This document shows, one piece after another, positions 1-6,681 of a stretch of DNA of 7,234 bases. Position numbers and translations under genes: made by a program. Source of the DNA: Saprospiraceae bacterium UBA7328. GTDB taxonomy: Bacteria; Bacteroidota; Bacteroidia; Chitinophagales; Saprospiraceae. Numbering within the stretch: position 1 is the stretch's first letter; the number at the start of each line of letters is the position of its first letter. The stretch lies in assembly GCA_002471345.1 (NCBI GenBank), contig DKPS01000281.1, forward strand, positions 1 through 7,234. Reading direction: 5' to 3'. Below the pieces are notes generated by a model, which saw nothing but the letters and a program-made list of their open reading frames with translations, was not told where the DNA came from and ran no database searches.

Positions 1-441
1 AACAATAAGCTGGATGACCAAAGCATCATAGAGTCCGCAAATAAGCAGAGCGAATGGTATGAGCCTGTAGACACTACTCTGAAAGGAAGAGAGCTAAAGA
101 TGCCTGAAGGCCAATTCTTCTTTGACAAAGATGGTCACAAACGCAGCCACATTCGTATCAAATGGTGGCTGGACCAGAGAAAGACGAATTACCAGGAGAT
201 TAGCGTCATAGAGATGAATGATAAGTTAACAGATGATCCTGTAAGTGAGCCTTCTTCTCAGTATTATCAGGAAGATGAGAAACCTGTGTTTTTCGGTCAT
301 TACTGGCTACAAGGTCATCCGAACCTTTATCGGGGTAATGTCTGCTGCCTTGACTATAGTGTGGCAAAAGGCGGATACTTAGCAGCATACCGCTACGATG
401 GTGAATCCATACTTAGCAACAGTAAGCTAGTATTTGTCTAA
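1..441 (+). CDS. Metallophosphoesterase (calcineurin-like), C-terminal part
   Basis: The reading frame is open from the first base and ends at TAA 439-441, so only the last 146 residues are present and the start lies upstream of the window. The visible part contains FFFDKDGHKR...IRIKWW (about residues 38-56), then PVFFGHYWLQGHP followed by CCLDYSVAKGGYLAAYRYDGE near the C-terminus. The GHYW segment matches the late GH metal-ligand motif of binuclear calcineurin-like phosphatases, and the CLDYS...GG.L.AYR.DGE ending is typical of the Ser/Thr-phosphatase, PrpE and Pnkp-phosphatase branch. The N-terminal DxH and GDxxDRG motifs are outside the window, so the substrate (protein, nucleotide or polynucleotide end) cannot be decided. 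The stop overlaps, by 4 bp, the stop of a remnant of the WYL gene on the other strand. An internal ATG at 100 is not the real start, because in-frame coding sequence continues upstream of it. Confidence 0.85.
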   Translation, partial: NNKLDDQSIIESANKQSEWYEPVDTTLKGRELKMPEGQFFFDKDGHKRSHIRIKWWLDQRKTNYQEISVIEMNDKLTDDPVSEPSSQYYQEDEKPVFFGHYWLQGHPNLYRGNVCCLDYSVAKGGYLAAYRYDGESILSNSKLVFV

Positions 442-510
442 AGTATTTCTAATGCATCACCAGAGTCAAGAGAAACCTTCTTCAGCTCATGATTGGGCCT
501 TACTTCTATT
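388..510. repeat. 123-bp direct repeat, copy 1 (gene-tail junction)
   Basis: This segment aligns without gaps to 804-926 (offset 416), with 106 of 123 positions identical by my count. It spans the last 17 codons plus stop of the phosphoesterase gene and, on the opposite strand, the last 23 codons plus stop of a WYL regulator gene. The longest perfect block is 20 bp around 442-461. Here the phosphoesterase side is joined to the intact gene, while the WYL side is cut off: homology stops at 510 and the next antisense codon (510-512) is a stop. Confidence 0.93.
438..509 (-). pseudogene. Remnant: C-terminal 23 codons of a WYL regulator
   Basis: On the minus strand, 509 down to 438 reads IEVRPNHELKKVSLDSGDAL and then EIL and a TAG stop. 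This aligns with the last 23 residues of the intact regulator ending at 854, with four substitutions (I/V, F/S, S/D, Y/S in the part before GDALEIL). The frame and stop are intact but nothing of the rest of the gene is present, so it is a fragment and not a gene. Its substitutions show that it came from a diverged homologue and is not a recent copy of the neighbouring gene. Confidence 0.85.
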
Positions 511-527
511 CACTTAAAATTTGTAAA

Positions 528-782
528 ATGAAATTGACACAAAAAGAAATAGACGAAAATGAAAAAACAATCAGCGAATTCTGGATAAAGGCACACGCTG
601 AAATTATTTATTTGTATGATGACTACTATGAAAATGCGTTTAAAGTAGATGCAGCAAATAATAAAGCCTACGCAAAATATTCTGGGAAGGAGCCTTTTGA
701 GGTTGATCTCAGTAGTGAGAAAATGCAAAACTCAATGGGTCCAGACAATTTAGTCGATAAGGGTTTCTACGATAACTTTTAA
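528..782 (+). CDS. Small acidic protein of unknown function in repeat-bracketed insert
   Basis: This is an 84-residue frame starting MKLTQKEIDENEK and ending FYDNF. I do not recognise the family. The product is acidic (17 Asp/Glu against 10 Lys, no Arg) and aromatic-rich (13 Phe/Tyr/Trp), with an IIYLYDDYYENAF stretch around residues 25-37. It has no cysteine, no signal peptide and no membrane segment, so a soluble cytoplasmic protein is likely. The frame could also start at ATG 489, but those 13 extra codons lie almost wholly inside the duplicated gene-tail repeat and read antisense to a WYL remnant. ATG 528 just beyond the repeat edge is therefore the better start. The sequence AAAATTTG at 515-522 resembles a Bacteroidetes -7 element but is only 5 bases from this ATG. 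The gene fills most of the 293-bp segment between the repeats, as a cargo gene would. That it is a real gene is likely but not proven. Confidence 0.6.
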   Translation: MKLTQKEIDENEKTISEFWIKAHAEIIYLYDDYYENAFKVDAANNKAYAKYSGKEPFEVDLSSEKMQNSMGPDNLVDKGFYDNF

Positions 783-803
783 TCCATATTTCTGAAGCTA
801 TTT

Positions 804-857
804 TACCGCTACGATGGTAAATCCATACTTGATAATCATAAGCCAGTATTTGTCTAG
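804..857 (+). pseudogene. Remnant: C-terminal 17 codons of the metallophosphoesterase
   Basis: The plus strand reads YRYDGKSILDNHKPVFV followed by TAG (855-857). The intact gene at 1-441 ends YRYDGESILSNSKLVFV, so four of 17 residues differ. There is no start codon and no upstream homology to the phosphoesterase. The fragment belongs to a diverged homologue that was once convergent with the WYL gene to its right, and it overlaps that gene's stop by 4 bp, as in copy 1. Confidence 0.85.
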
Positions 858-926
858 AGTATTTCTAATGCATCACCGTAGGAAAGAAAAATCTTCTTGA
901 GCTCATGATTGGGTCTTACTTCTATT
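804..926. repeat. 123-bp direct repeat, copy 2 (gene-tail junction)
   Basis: This is the second copy of the repeat at 388-510. In this copy the WYL side is joined to the intact regulator gene, whose last codons it contains. The phosphoesterase side is truncated at 804 and preceded by unrelated AT-rich sequence. The 17 differences include clusters at 831-839 and 878-894, yet both reading frames and both stops are kept. Confidence 0.93.
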
Positions 927-1801
927 TGAAAAGTAATCTTATCATCTTCCATTTGAAGTACTTTCTGACTGTGATGAAAAGGATTGGTAAGGATATAATG
1001 TCTGTCACTGCCTGTCACCTTAAAGGAAATCTTTTCCTTTTGGACAGTAGGGTCCATGCTTATGCCTATGACATCTTTAAAATACTCTTGAAAATCAAAT
1101 CCTATTTCTTTAAATGGAGATAAGGATTCACCAATATCTACGATACGCTCCAGTCCATAGGTGCGTATTTGCTCATTTTCATTTTTGCATGCTATCAAGA
1201 ACCATCTATTCTTGTATTCTTTCAGAAGATAAGGGCTGATGATAGTAGAAGAGGGTACACCCTCGAAAGATTGGTAAGAAATATTTATGGCCTTCTTATC
1301 TTTAATGGCCTTGTAGCATGTATCTAACCAGTGCTCACCAGTGATTACTACGGGCTGTTCCATTAAGACTATAGGATGATTAGATCTAGTGGATTCGTGG
1401 ACGATGAGTTCCAGTTTATTTAATATATTTTCTATTCCTGACATGTATTTGAATCCAGTAAATTGCCTCATTAAGTTTATCATATTCTGAAGCTCTTTGG
1501 CTTCGTCTTTACTTATAGGAGACTCTGTGATGGAATAATTTTGATTGGTGTAATAGTAACTCTTTTCTTTGCGGTCGTATTCGATAGGGGCATAATATGC
1601 CAGTCTGGTGTCATTTCGCATAGCAGAGATGTCTCCCTTGATAGTGCGCTCAGAGATAGTCTTGTATTCTTGTCCTAAGACCTTGGCTATTTCATTTGAA
1701 CATTCTTCTGCTAATGTCTGCCAATTCCACCTTCCATCAATATTACGAAGGCATCGATCTATGACACGATATCTGATGATAGCCTGTTTATTTGTTGCCA
1801 T
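854..1801 (-). CDS. WYL-domain transcriptional regulator
   Basis: The product is a 315-residue predicted cytoplasmic DNA-binding regulator. Residues about 8-65 form a winged helix-turn-helix, with SERTIKGDISAMR (50-62) resembling the recognition helix of DeoR-type regulators (S-RTI-xDI). Residues about 155-235 form the WYL domain, where the signature appears as RWFLIA (199-204; W-F-L instead of W-Y-L), preceded by SPYLLKEY and followed by YGLERIVDI. Residues about 255-315 fit the C-terminal WCX region. WYL domains are ligand-sensing, with nucleic acids and nucleotides proposed, and regulators of this architecture control CBASS and BREX loci. ATG 1801 (MATNKQAIIRYRVID) is preferred; an ATG at 1828 would add nine residues that do not resemble the family. 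It is divergent from the DUF2779 nuclease gene and convergent with the phosphoesterase remnant. Target and ligand are not visible in the sequence. Confidence 0.88.
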   Translation of the reverse strand: MATNKQAIIRYRVIDRCLRNIDGRWNWQTLAEECSNEIAKVLGQEYKTISERTIKGDISAMRNDTRLAYYAPIEYDRKEKSYYYTNQNYSITESPISKDEAKELQNMINLMRQFTGFKYMSGIENILNKLELIVHESTRSNHPIVLMEQPVVITGEHWLDTCYKAIKDKKAINISYQSFEGVPSSTIISPYLLKEYKNRWFLIACKNENEQIRTYGLERIVDIGESLSPFKEIGFDFQEYFKDVIGISMDPTVQKEKISFKVTGSDRHYILTNPFHHSQKVLQMEDDKITFQIEVRPNHELKKIFLSYGDALEIL

Positions 1802-2007
1802 TCTATGATTAATGCAAGAATCATGCAACTAGGTTACACGATAGATGAAATCTTAGTGAAAGATTAAAGAAATAGACTTTTAAAGATGAAGTATATCGTT
1901 GATCTTCTTTTTAAAATAAAAGAGTGAGATTACCATAAATGCTGATTATAGCTGTATATTAATAGTCCCAATTAAAAACACTTTTGAAAACAAAATGAAG
2001 TAACTCC
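1802..2007. promoter_or_regulatory. Divergent intergenic region between WYL regulator and DUF2779 gene
   Basis: This AT-rich 206-bp spacer must hold the promoters of both divergent genes. I find no convincing TTG...TAnnTTTG pair on either strand; CACTTTTG at 1979-1986 is a partial match upstream of the DUF2779 start. Two short perfect inverted repeats lie near the regulator start: ATGATT-8 nt-AATCAT at 1805-1824 and AATCTT-5 nt-AAGATT at 1849-1865. Both are short enough to occur by chance in such AT-rich DNA, so operator function for autoregulation by the WYL protein is only a suggestion. Confidence 0.45.
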
Positions 2008-3975
2008 GTGAGAGTACTCACCAAATCTAGGTTTAAGCTTGGCTTAGAATGTCCTAATAAATTATACTATACCCGTAAGGACGAATATGCCAATCAGAAA
2101 AATGAAGATACATTTCTGAAAGCACTTGCAGCAGGTGGATTTCAAGTAGAAGAGCTAGCCAGGATGATGCATACTGGAGGAATATTGATAGATGGTGAAA
2201 GAAGTGATTATGAAGCTTTATGGAGGGAAACTAAGCAGTTGCTTGCTCAGGAAAATATTACCATCTACGAAGCTGCATTCCTACATGAGCATCTCTTTAT
2301 AAGGACTGATATTCTGGTCAAAAAGGGCAATCATGTAAAACTCATAGAGGTAAAGTCTAAATCTTATGATCCAAATGATGACTATATTTTTGTGGGTAAA
2401 AGAGGTGAGCTTGATTCTAAATGGAAGCCCTATTTATACGATGTAGCATTCCAGAAATATGTAATGCAGTCTTGTTTCCCCGAATGGAAGATCAGTTCTT
2501 ATATGATGATGGCTGATAAGACCAAAAAAGCGACAGTCAATGGCCTCAATCAAATGTTCAGAATAACTCGAAAAGCTGGTAATAGAACGGGCATCGTGAA
2601 GCTAGAAAATGATATCAATAATCTCGGCAAACCTATACTGAGAAGTGAAAATATTGATGACATAGTAGAAGGTATAGAGAATGGGAAGCACAAAGCACTA
2701 GATCAAAGATCATTTGAAGAAACGATAGCCTACCTCAAAGAGCATTATGTAAAAGACAAAAAAACGTCATGGACACCACATTTTTCTGCTTGTAAAAAAT
2801 GTGAATTTAAAGCCAGTCAGGAAGATTTGGATCAGGGCAAAAAGTCTGGATTTGAAGAATGTTTCAAAATACATTACCACTGGAGTACTACCCATTTTAG
2901 CAAGGCCATGCTCTTTAATATTTGGGACTTTAGGAGAGGAGATAGCATGTTTGGGCAGTCAAAATTCTTCATGGAAGAACTTACGGAGGATGATATTGGC
3001 TATGATCCTGAGAAAGTTCATTCGACTATCAGTCGTACAGAAAGACAATGGATACAGATCTGTAAAGAGGTAGAGGGAGATAGTACCACATACGTCTTAA
3101 AGGATGAATTGAAAGAAGAGATGGAAAAGTGGATATTTCCACTGCACTTTATAGATTTTGAAACCAATACAGCAGCACTTCCTTTTCATGTCAATAGATC
3201 ACCATACGAACAGATTGCATTTCAGTTTTCTCATCATATTTATCAAGAGAATGGTACTATAGATCATGCTAATGAGTATATAAACTGTACTCCAGGAGAG
3301 TTTCCTAATTTTCATTTTATCAGGGCGCTAAAGACAGCTTTAGATAATGATAACGGTACGATATTTATGTTTTCACCACACGAGAATACAGTATTGAATA
3401 AGATCTATTATCAACTGCTTAATTCCGATGAAGATGATAAGGTAGAGCTTATGGGATTTATTCAAAGTATCTCCAGGTCTTCAGATAAAAGTGCCGTAAA
3501 ATGGAATAGTAGCAGGGCTATGGTGGATTTACGCAAAGTGGTAGTGGACTATTATTATAACCCCTACACCAAAGGCTCGAATTCTCTGAAGATGATACTG
3601 CCTGCCATATTGCATTCAGATACAGGTCTACAGCGGAAATATGCACATGCTATCGGAGATATAGGCATAAGCAGTAAGAATTTTGATTCCACACATCGAT
3701 GGCTATCGATACAAAATGGGAAAGTCAAAAATCCTTATAAGTTACTACCGCCCATTTTCGAGGAATGGTTAGATGAGATGGTAGAGGATACCATTTCAGA
3801 ATTAGATGATGTAGCTGATGGAGGAGCGGCAATGATGGCTTACAGTAAAATGCAATATATGGATATGACTCAGAGAGAAAGAGAAGAAATCAAAACAGCG
3901 CTTTTGAGATATTGTGAACTGGACACCCTGGCAATGGTGATGCTGTATGAACACTTTGTGGCAAGCTGTAAGTAA
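2008..3975 (+). CDS. DUF2779 protein: Cas4/RecB-like nuclease fused to DEDD-type exonuclease domain
   Basis: The 655-residue protein has two apparent catalytic modules. The N-terminal half carries PD-(D/E)XK hallmarks: RTDIL (D101) and LIEVKSK (E114, K116). C15 in LECPNKLYY and a C-terminal trio C262, C265 and C285 match the one-plus-three cysteine spacing of Cas4/AddB-type Fe-S nucleases. The C-terminal half, which I assign to DUF2779, carries FIDFET (D383, E385), VDL (D507) before a GSNSLKMILP segment, and YCELD (Y635, D639). These fit the ExoI, ExoII and YxxxD ExoIII motifs of DEDDy 3'-5' exonucleases. The function is not established; nucleic-acid degradation or processing is inferred. The start is GTG 2008: an in-frame stop lies at 1996-1998 and the family-like opening MRVLTKSRFKLGLECP begins there. 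The gene is divergent from the WYL regulator, and no gene follows closely. The protein appears full length with no broken motif. Confidence 0.85.
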   Translation: MRVLTKSRFKLGLECPNKLYYTRKDEYANQKNEDTFLKALAAGGFQVEELARMMHTGGILIDGERSDYEALWRETKQLLAQENITIYEAAFLHEHLFIRTDILVKKGNHVKLIEVKSKSYDPNDDYIFVGKRGELDSKWKPYLYDVAFQKYVMQSCFPEWKISSYMMMADKTKKATVNGLNQMFRITRKAGNRTGIVKLENDINNLGKPILRSENIDDIVEGIENGKHKALDQRSFEETIAYLKEHYVKDKKTSWTPHFSACKKCEFKASQEDLDQGKKSGFEECFKIHYHWSTTHFSKAMLFNIWDFRRGDSMFGQSKFFMEELTEDDIGYDPEKVHSTISRTERQWIQICKEVEGDSTTYVLKDELKEEMEKWIFPLHFIDFETNTAALPFHVNRSPYEQIAFQFSHHIYQENGTIDHANEYINCTPGEFPNFHFIRALKTALDNDNGTIFMFSPHENTVLNKIYYQLLNSDEDDKVELMGFIQSISRSSDKSAVKWNSSRAMVDLRKVVVDYYYNPYTKGSNSLKMILPAILHSDTGLQRKYAHAIGDIGISSKNFDSTHRWLSIQNGKVKNPYKLLPPIFEEWLDEMVEDTISELDDVADGGAAMMAYSKMQYMDMTQREREEIKTALLRYCELDTLAMVMLYEHFVASCK

Positions 3976-4257
3976 CTTTAAATGATCTATGACCACTATC
4001 ATGGATTATGATAATAGGGGTTAGTAAAAAGGATGTTTAGATGGATTAATATTGAGAATGTTATAAGATGTAATCGTTAGGTCGATCAAGCAAGGTTTCA
4101 TTGACTAAACAGTATGCGGTAATCAATAAAAATAAGAGAACAAAACAGATATGGAATTAAGACTATTATTATATATCTATAATAAAAAAAGTTGAAAATT
4201 GTAGTCCCTATATTATTCAATATTTCAAAAATCAATTGTTTCAAGAAGATAGATTAG
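3976..4257. other. AT-rich intergenic region upstream of hsdM, no gene seen
   Basis: This 282-bp stretch separates the nuclease gene from the restriction-modification genes. I see no coding frame, tRNA or clear repeat in it. A small stem (TATCAT at 3997-4002 with ATGATA at 4008-4013) follows the DUF2779 stop, but it is AT-rich and has no U-run, so it is not a convincing intrinsic terminator. The length and lack of coupling suggest that hsdM has its own promoter and that this gap is a boundary between two modules. Confidence 0.6.
4199..4226 (+). promoter_or_regulatory. Weak candidate Bacteroidetes promoter for hsdM
   Basis: TTG at 4199-4201 is followed after 17 bp by AATATTTC at 4219-4226, which matches the Bacteroidetes TAnnTTTG element at four of its six fixed positions. 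It would start transcription roughly 25 bp before ATG 4258. An AT-rich tract precedes it. This is a weak match and other placements are possible. Confidence 0.22.
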
Positions 4258-6681
4258 ATGGCAATAAAAAAATCAGAATTATACAGCTCCCTTTGGGCTA
4301 GCTGTGATGAGTTAAGAGGTGGTATGGATGCCTCACAATATAAAGACTACGTGCTTACCATGCTTTTTGTAAAGTATGTAAGCGATAAATATGCAGGTGA
4401 TCCCATGAGTCTTATTGAAGTGCCACAAGGGGCTTCATTTGAAGATATGGTGGCCTTAAAAGGGCAACCATATATTGGTGACCGTATTAATAAAGAAATA
4501 TTAAGACCTCTTTTTGCAGCCAACGGACTCGAAGGCTCTATGGAACTGGTAGACTTTAATGACGATGACAAACTCGGAAGCGGAAAGGAAAAAGTAGATA
4601 CCTTATCCAAGTTAATTGCCATCTTTGAAAATCCTGGACTAAACTTTAAAAATAACCGAGCAGAAGATGATGATGTACTAGGGGATGCCTACGAGTTTTT
4701 AATGCGTCACTTTGCCACAGAATCTGGCAAAAGTAAAGGACAGTTTTACACACCTGCTGAAGTATCTAGAATACTCGCAAAGGTTATTAATGTAAAAAAA
4801 GCAGATAAACCCTCTTACACCGCTTACGACCCTACCTGTGGTTCTGGTTCCTTGCTTTTAAAAGTAGCTGAAGAAGCACCCAATGGCTTAACCCTCTATG
4901 GGCAAGAAAAAGACATAGCTACCAAAGGCTTGTCTATTATGAATATGTGGCTACATGGCTATCCAGAGGCTTCTATTTCTGGAGGTAATACCATTGCTTC
5001 TCCAAGCTTTAAAGAAAATGATGGCACACTCAAACGTTTTGATTTTGTAGTGGCCAATCCGCCATTTTCAGTAAAGAATTGGACCAGTGGTATCAACCCT
5101 ATGGATGATGAATTTAATCGCTTTAGAGGCTACGGAATCCCACCAGATAAAAATGGAGATTATGCCTTTTTATTGCATATCATTAGTTCTTTAAAAAGCA
5201 CTGGGAAAGGAGCAGTAATTCTTCCACATGGGGTGCTGTTTAGAGGCAATGCAGAGGCAGAGATTCGTAAAAATATCTTGGAGCGTAAATGGATAAAAGG
5301 GATTATTGGACTACCTGCTAACTTGTTTTATGGTACAGGTATTCCTGCTTGTATTATTGTCATAGACAAAGAAGGTGCAGACAGTCGTGAAGGGGTGTTT
5401 ATGATGGATGCCAGCAAAGGCTTTATAAAAGATGGTCCTAAAAACAGATTGCGAGAGCAAGACCTGCATAAAATTGTAGATGCTTTTAATAACCAATGGG
5501 AAGTAGATAAGTATTCCCGCTTTGTACCCTTTTCTGAAATTGAAAAGAACGAGTACAATCTCAACATTCCACGATATATAGATACCCAAGAAGAAGAGGA
5601 TATTCAAGATTTGAATGCTCATTTAAGTGGTGGTATTCCTCAAAAAGATATTGATGCCTTGCAAGAGTATTGGACGGTATATCCTAATTTAAGACGTGAG
5701 TTGTTTACGCAAATTAGAGAAGGCTATTCCAAGCTGAATGTAGATAAAGCGACTATAAAAAGTGCCATTTACGAGCATCCAGATTTTACAGCTTACAATA
5801 CCCAACTAGATGCCTTATTTACCGAATATACAGCACACAACCATCCTATAATGAATGGTATTGTTGCCCAAACCAAACCCAAGGCATTTATTAAAACCAT
5901 TGCAGAAGATTTGTTGGAGCGTTATACCAACAAACCCCTCATGGTACGCTATGATGTGTATCAGCATTTATTAGATTACTGGAATGAAACTCTAAAAGAT
6001 GATGTCTATTTGTTGGTAGAGGATGGGTGGGTAGCCACGGTAAAGCGTGTCATTGAAAAGAATAAGAAATCTGGAAAGGAAACAGATAAAGGTTGGACTT
6101 GTGATTTAATTCCAAAGGAGTTGGTGATTGCTAAATACTTGGCAGCAGAACAACAGGAGTTACAAGATATAGAAGCCAGTATAGAAAGTACACAAGCTGA
6201 AATTACTGGAATAGCAGAAGAGCATGCAGGGGAAGAAGGGGTATTGAGTGAAGCTACCAATGATAAAGGTGGTATTACCAAAACCACCATCACAGCCTTT
6301 ATAAAAGCCAATAAGAACAATGCAGATGAAGCAGAAGCTTTAGCATTGGCTAAGAAAGTATTGGATTTATTTACCAAAGAAGCCAAGCTAAAGAAAGATG
6401 TAAAAGCCAAAGTAGCAGCATTAGATGAAGCCACCTTAGCCAAATTTAAAGCTCTTACAGAAGCAGAAGTAAGAACCTTGGTAGTAGAAGACAAGTGGCT
6501 GGCCAGTTTACAAGCAGCCATACAAACAGAAATTGATGCCATATCACAGCGTTTAACAGGTAGAATTAAAGAACTGGCTACACGTTATGAAAACACCATG
6601 GGCGAATTGGATAACCAAACCCAAGGTTTAGAAGAAAAAGTAGCGGCTCACCTTGAAAACATGGGGTTGGTATGGAACTAA
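4258..6681 (+). CDS. hsdM: Type I restriction-modification methylase subunit HsdM
   Basis: This is the N6-adenine methyltransferase subunit of a type I system. It transfers a methyl group from S-adenosylmethionine to adenine at the site chosen by HsdS. Residues about 5-130 form the HsdM N-terminal helical domain (SLWASCDELRGGMDASQYKD). Next come GQFYTP (161-166), the SAM-binding motif I DPTCGSGS (191-198) and the catalytic motif IV NPPF (267-270), then GDYAFLLHI and GIIGLPANLFYGTGIPA. The catalytic domain ends near residue 440. At 807 residues it is longer than classic HsdM proteins of about 500-530. The extra C-terminal part (about 450-807) is Lys/Glu/Ala-rich, probably helical and coiled-coil, as in a known long-HsdM branch. 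ATG 4258 begins the conserved N-terminus. It overlaps hsdS and should be co-translated with it. Confidence 0.95.
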   Translation: MAIKKSELYSSLWASCDELRGGMDASQYKDYVLTMLFVKYVSDKYAGDPMSLIEVPQGASFEDMVALKGQPYIGDRINKEILRPLFAANGLEGSMELVDFNDDDKLGSGKEKVDTLSKLIAIFENPGLNFKNNRAEDDDVLGDAYEFLMRHFATESGKSKGQFYTPAEVSRILAKVINVKKADKPSYTAYDPTCGSGSLLLKVAEEAPNGLTLYGQEKDIATKGLSIMNMWLHGYPEASISGGNTIASPSFKENDGTLKRFDFVVANPPFSVKNWTSGINPMDDEFNRFRGYGIPPDKNGDYAFLLHIISSLKSTGKGAVILPHGVLFRGNAEAEIRKNILERKWIKGIIGLPANLFYGTGIPACIIVIDKEGADSREGVFMMDASKGFIKDGPKNRLREQDLHKIVDAFNNQWEVDKYSRFVPFSEIEKNEYNLNIPRYIDTQEEEDIQDLNAHLSGGIPQKDIDALQEYWTVYPNLRRELFTQIREGYSKLNVDKATIKSAIYEHPDFTAYNTQLDALFTEYTAHNHPIMNGIVAQTKPKAFIKTIAEDLLERYTNKPLMVRYDVYQHLLDYWNETLKDDVYLLVEDGWVATVKRVIEKNKKSGKETDKGWTCDLIPKELVIAKYLAAEQQELQDIEASIESTQAEITGIAEEHAGEEGVLSEATNDKGGITKTTITAFIKANKNNADEAEALALAKKVLDLFTKEAKLKKDVKAKVAALDEATLAKFKALTEAEVRTLVVEDKWLASLQAAIQTEIDAISQRLTGRIKELATRYENTMGELDNQTQGLEEKVAAHLENMGLVWN

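Noticed and set aside
511..803. Insertion sequence or transposon between the repeats
   Set aside because: There is no transposase, no terminal inverted repeat at 511 or 803, and the flanking repeats are far too long and too diverged for a target-site duplication.
388..926. Recent tandem duplication of the local junction
   Set aside because: The copies differ at 17 of 123 positions, with substitutions in both encoded protein tails, so they did not arise by a recent local copy event.
905..1123. 72-codon plus-strand frame starting in repeat copy 2
   Set aside because: It is antisense to the intact WYL regulator, and its start is simply copy 2 of the ATG seen at 489.
2801..3073. 90-codon plus-strand frame inside the DUF2779 gene
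   Set aside because: It is an out-of-frame shadow of a gene with strong motifs on both sides.
3997..4013. Stem-loop after the DUF2779 gene as an intrinsic terminator
   Set aside because: The 6-bp stem has only one G-C pair and no T-run follows.
3976..4257. tRNA, small RNA or CRISPR in the gap before hsdM
   Set aside because: No cloverleaf, no regularly spaced repeats and no recognisable RNA motif could be found by eye.
5311..5622. Minus-strand frames of about 80-103 codons inside hsdM
   Set aside because: They overlap the conserved methylase domain, have no recognisable product and no start context.
6006..6542. 178-codon open frame on the minus strand, rich in Ser/Ala
   Set aside because: It is the antisense of the Ala/Lys-rich C-terminal part of hsdM; the composition explains the lack of stops and no family is recognisable.
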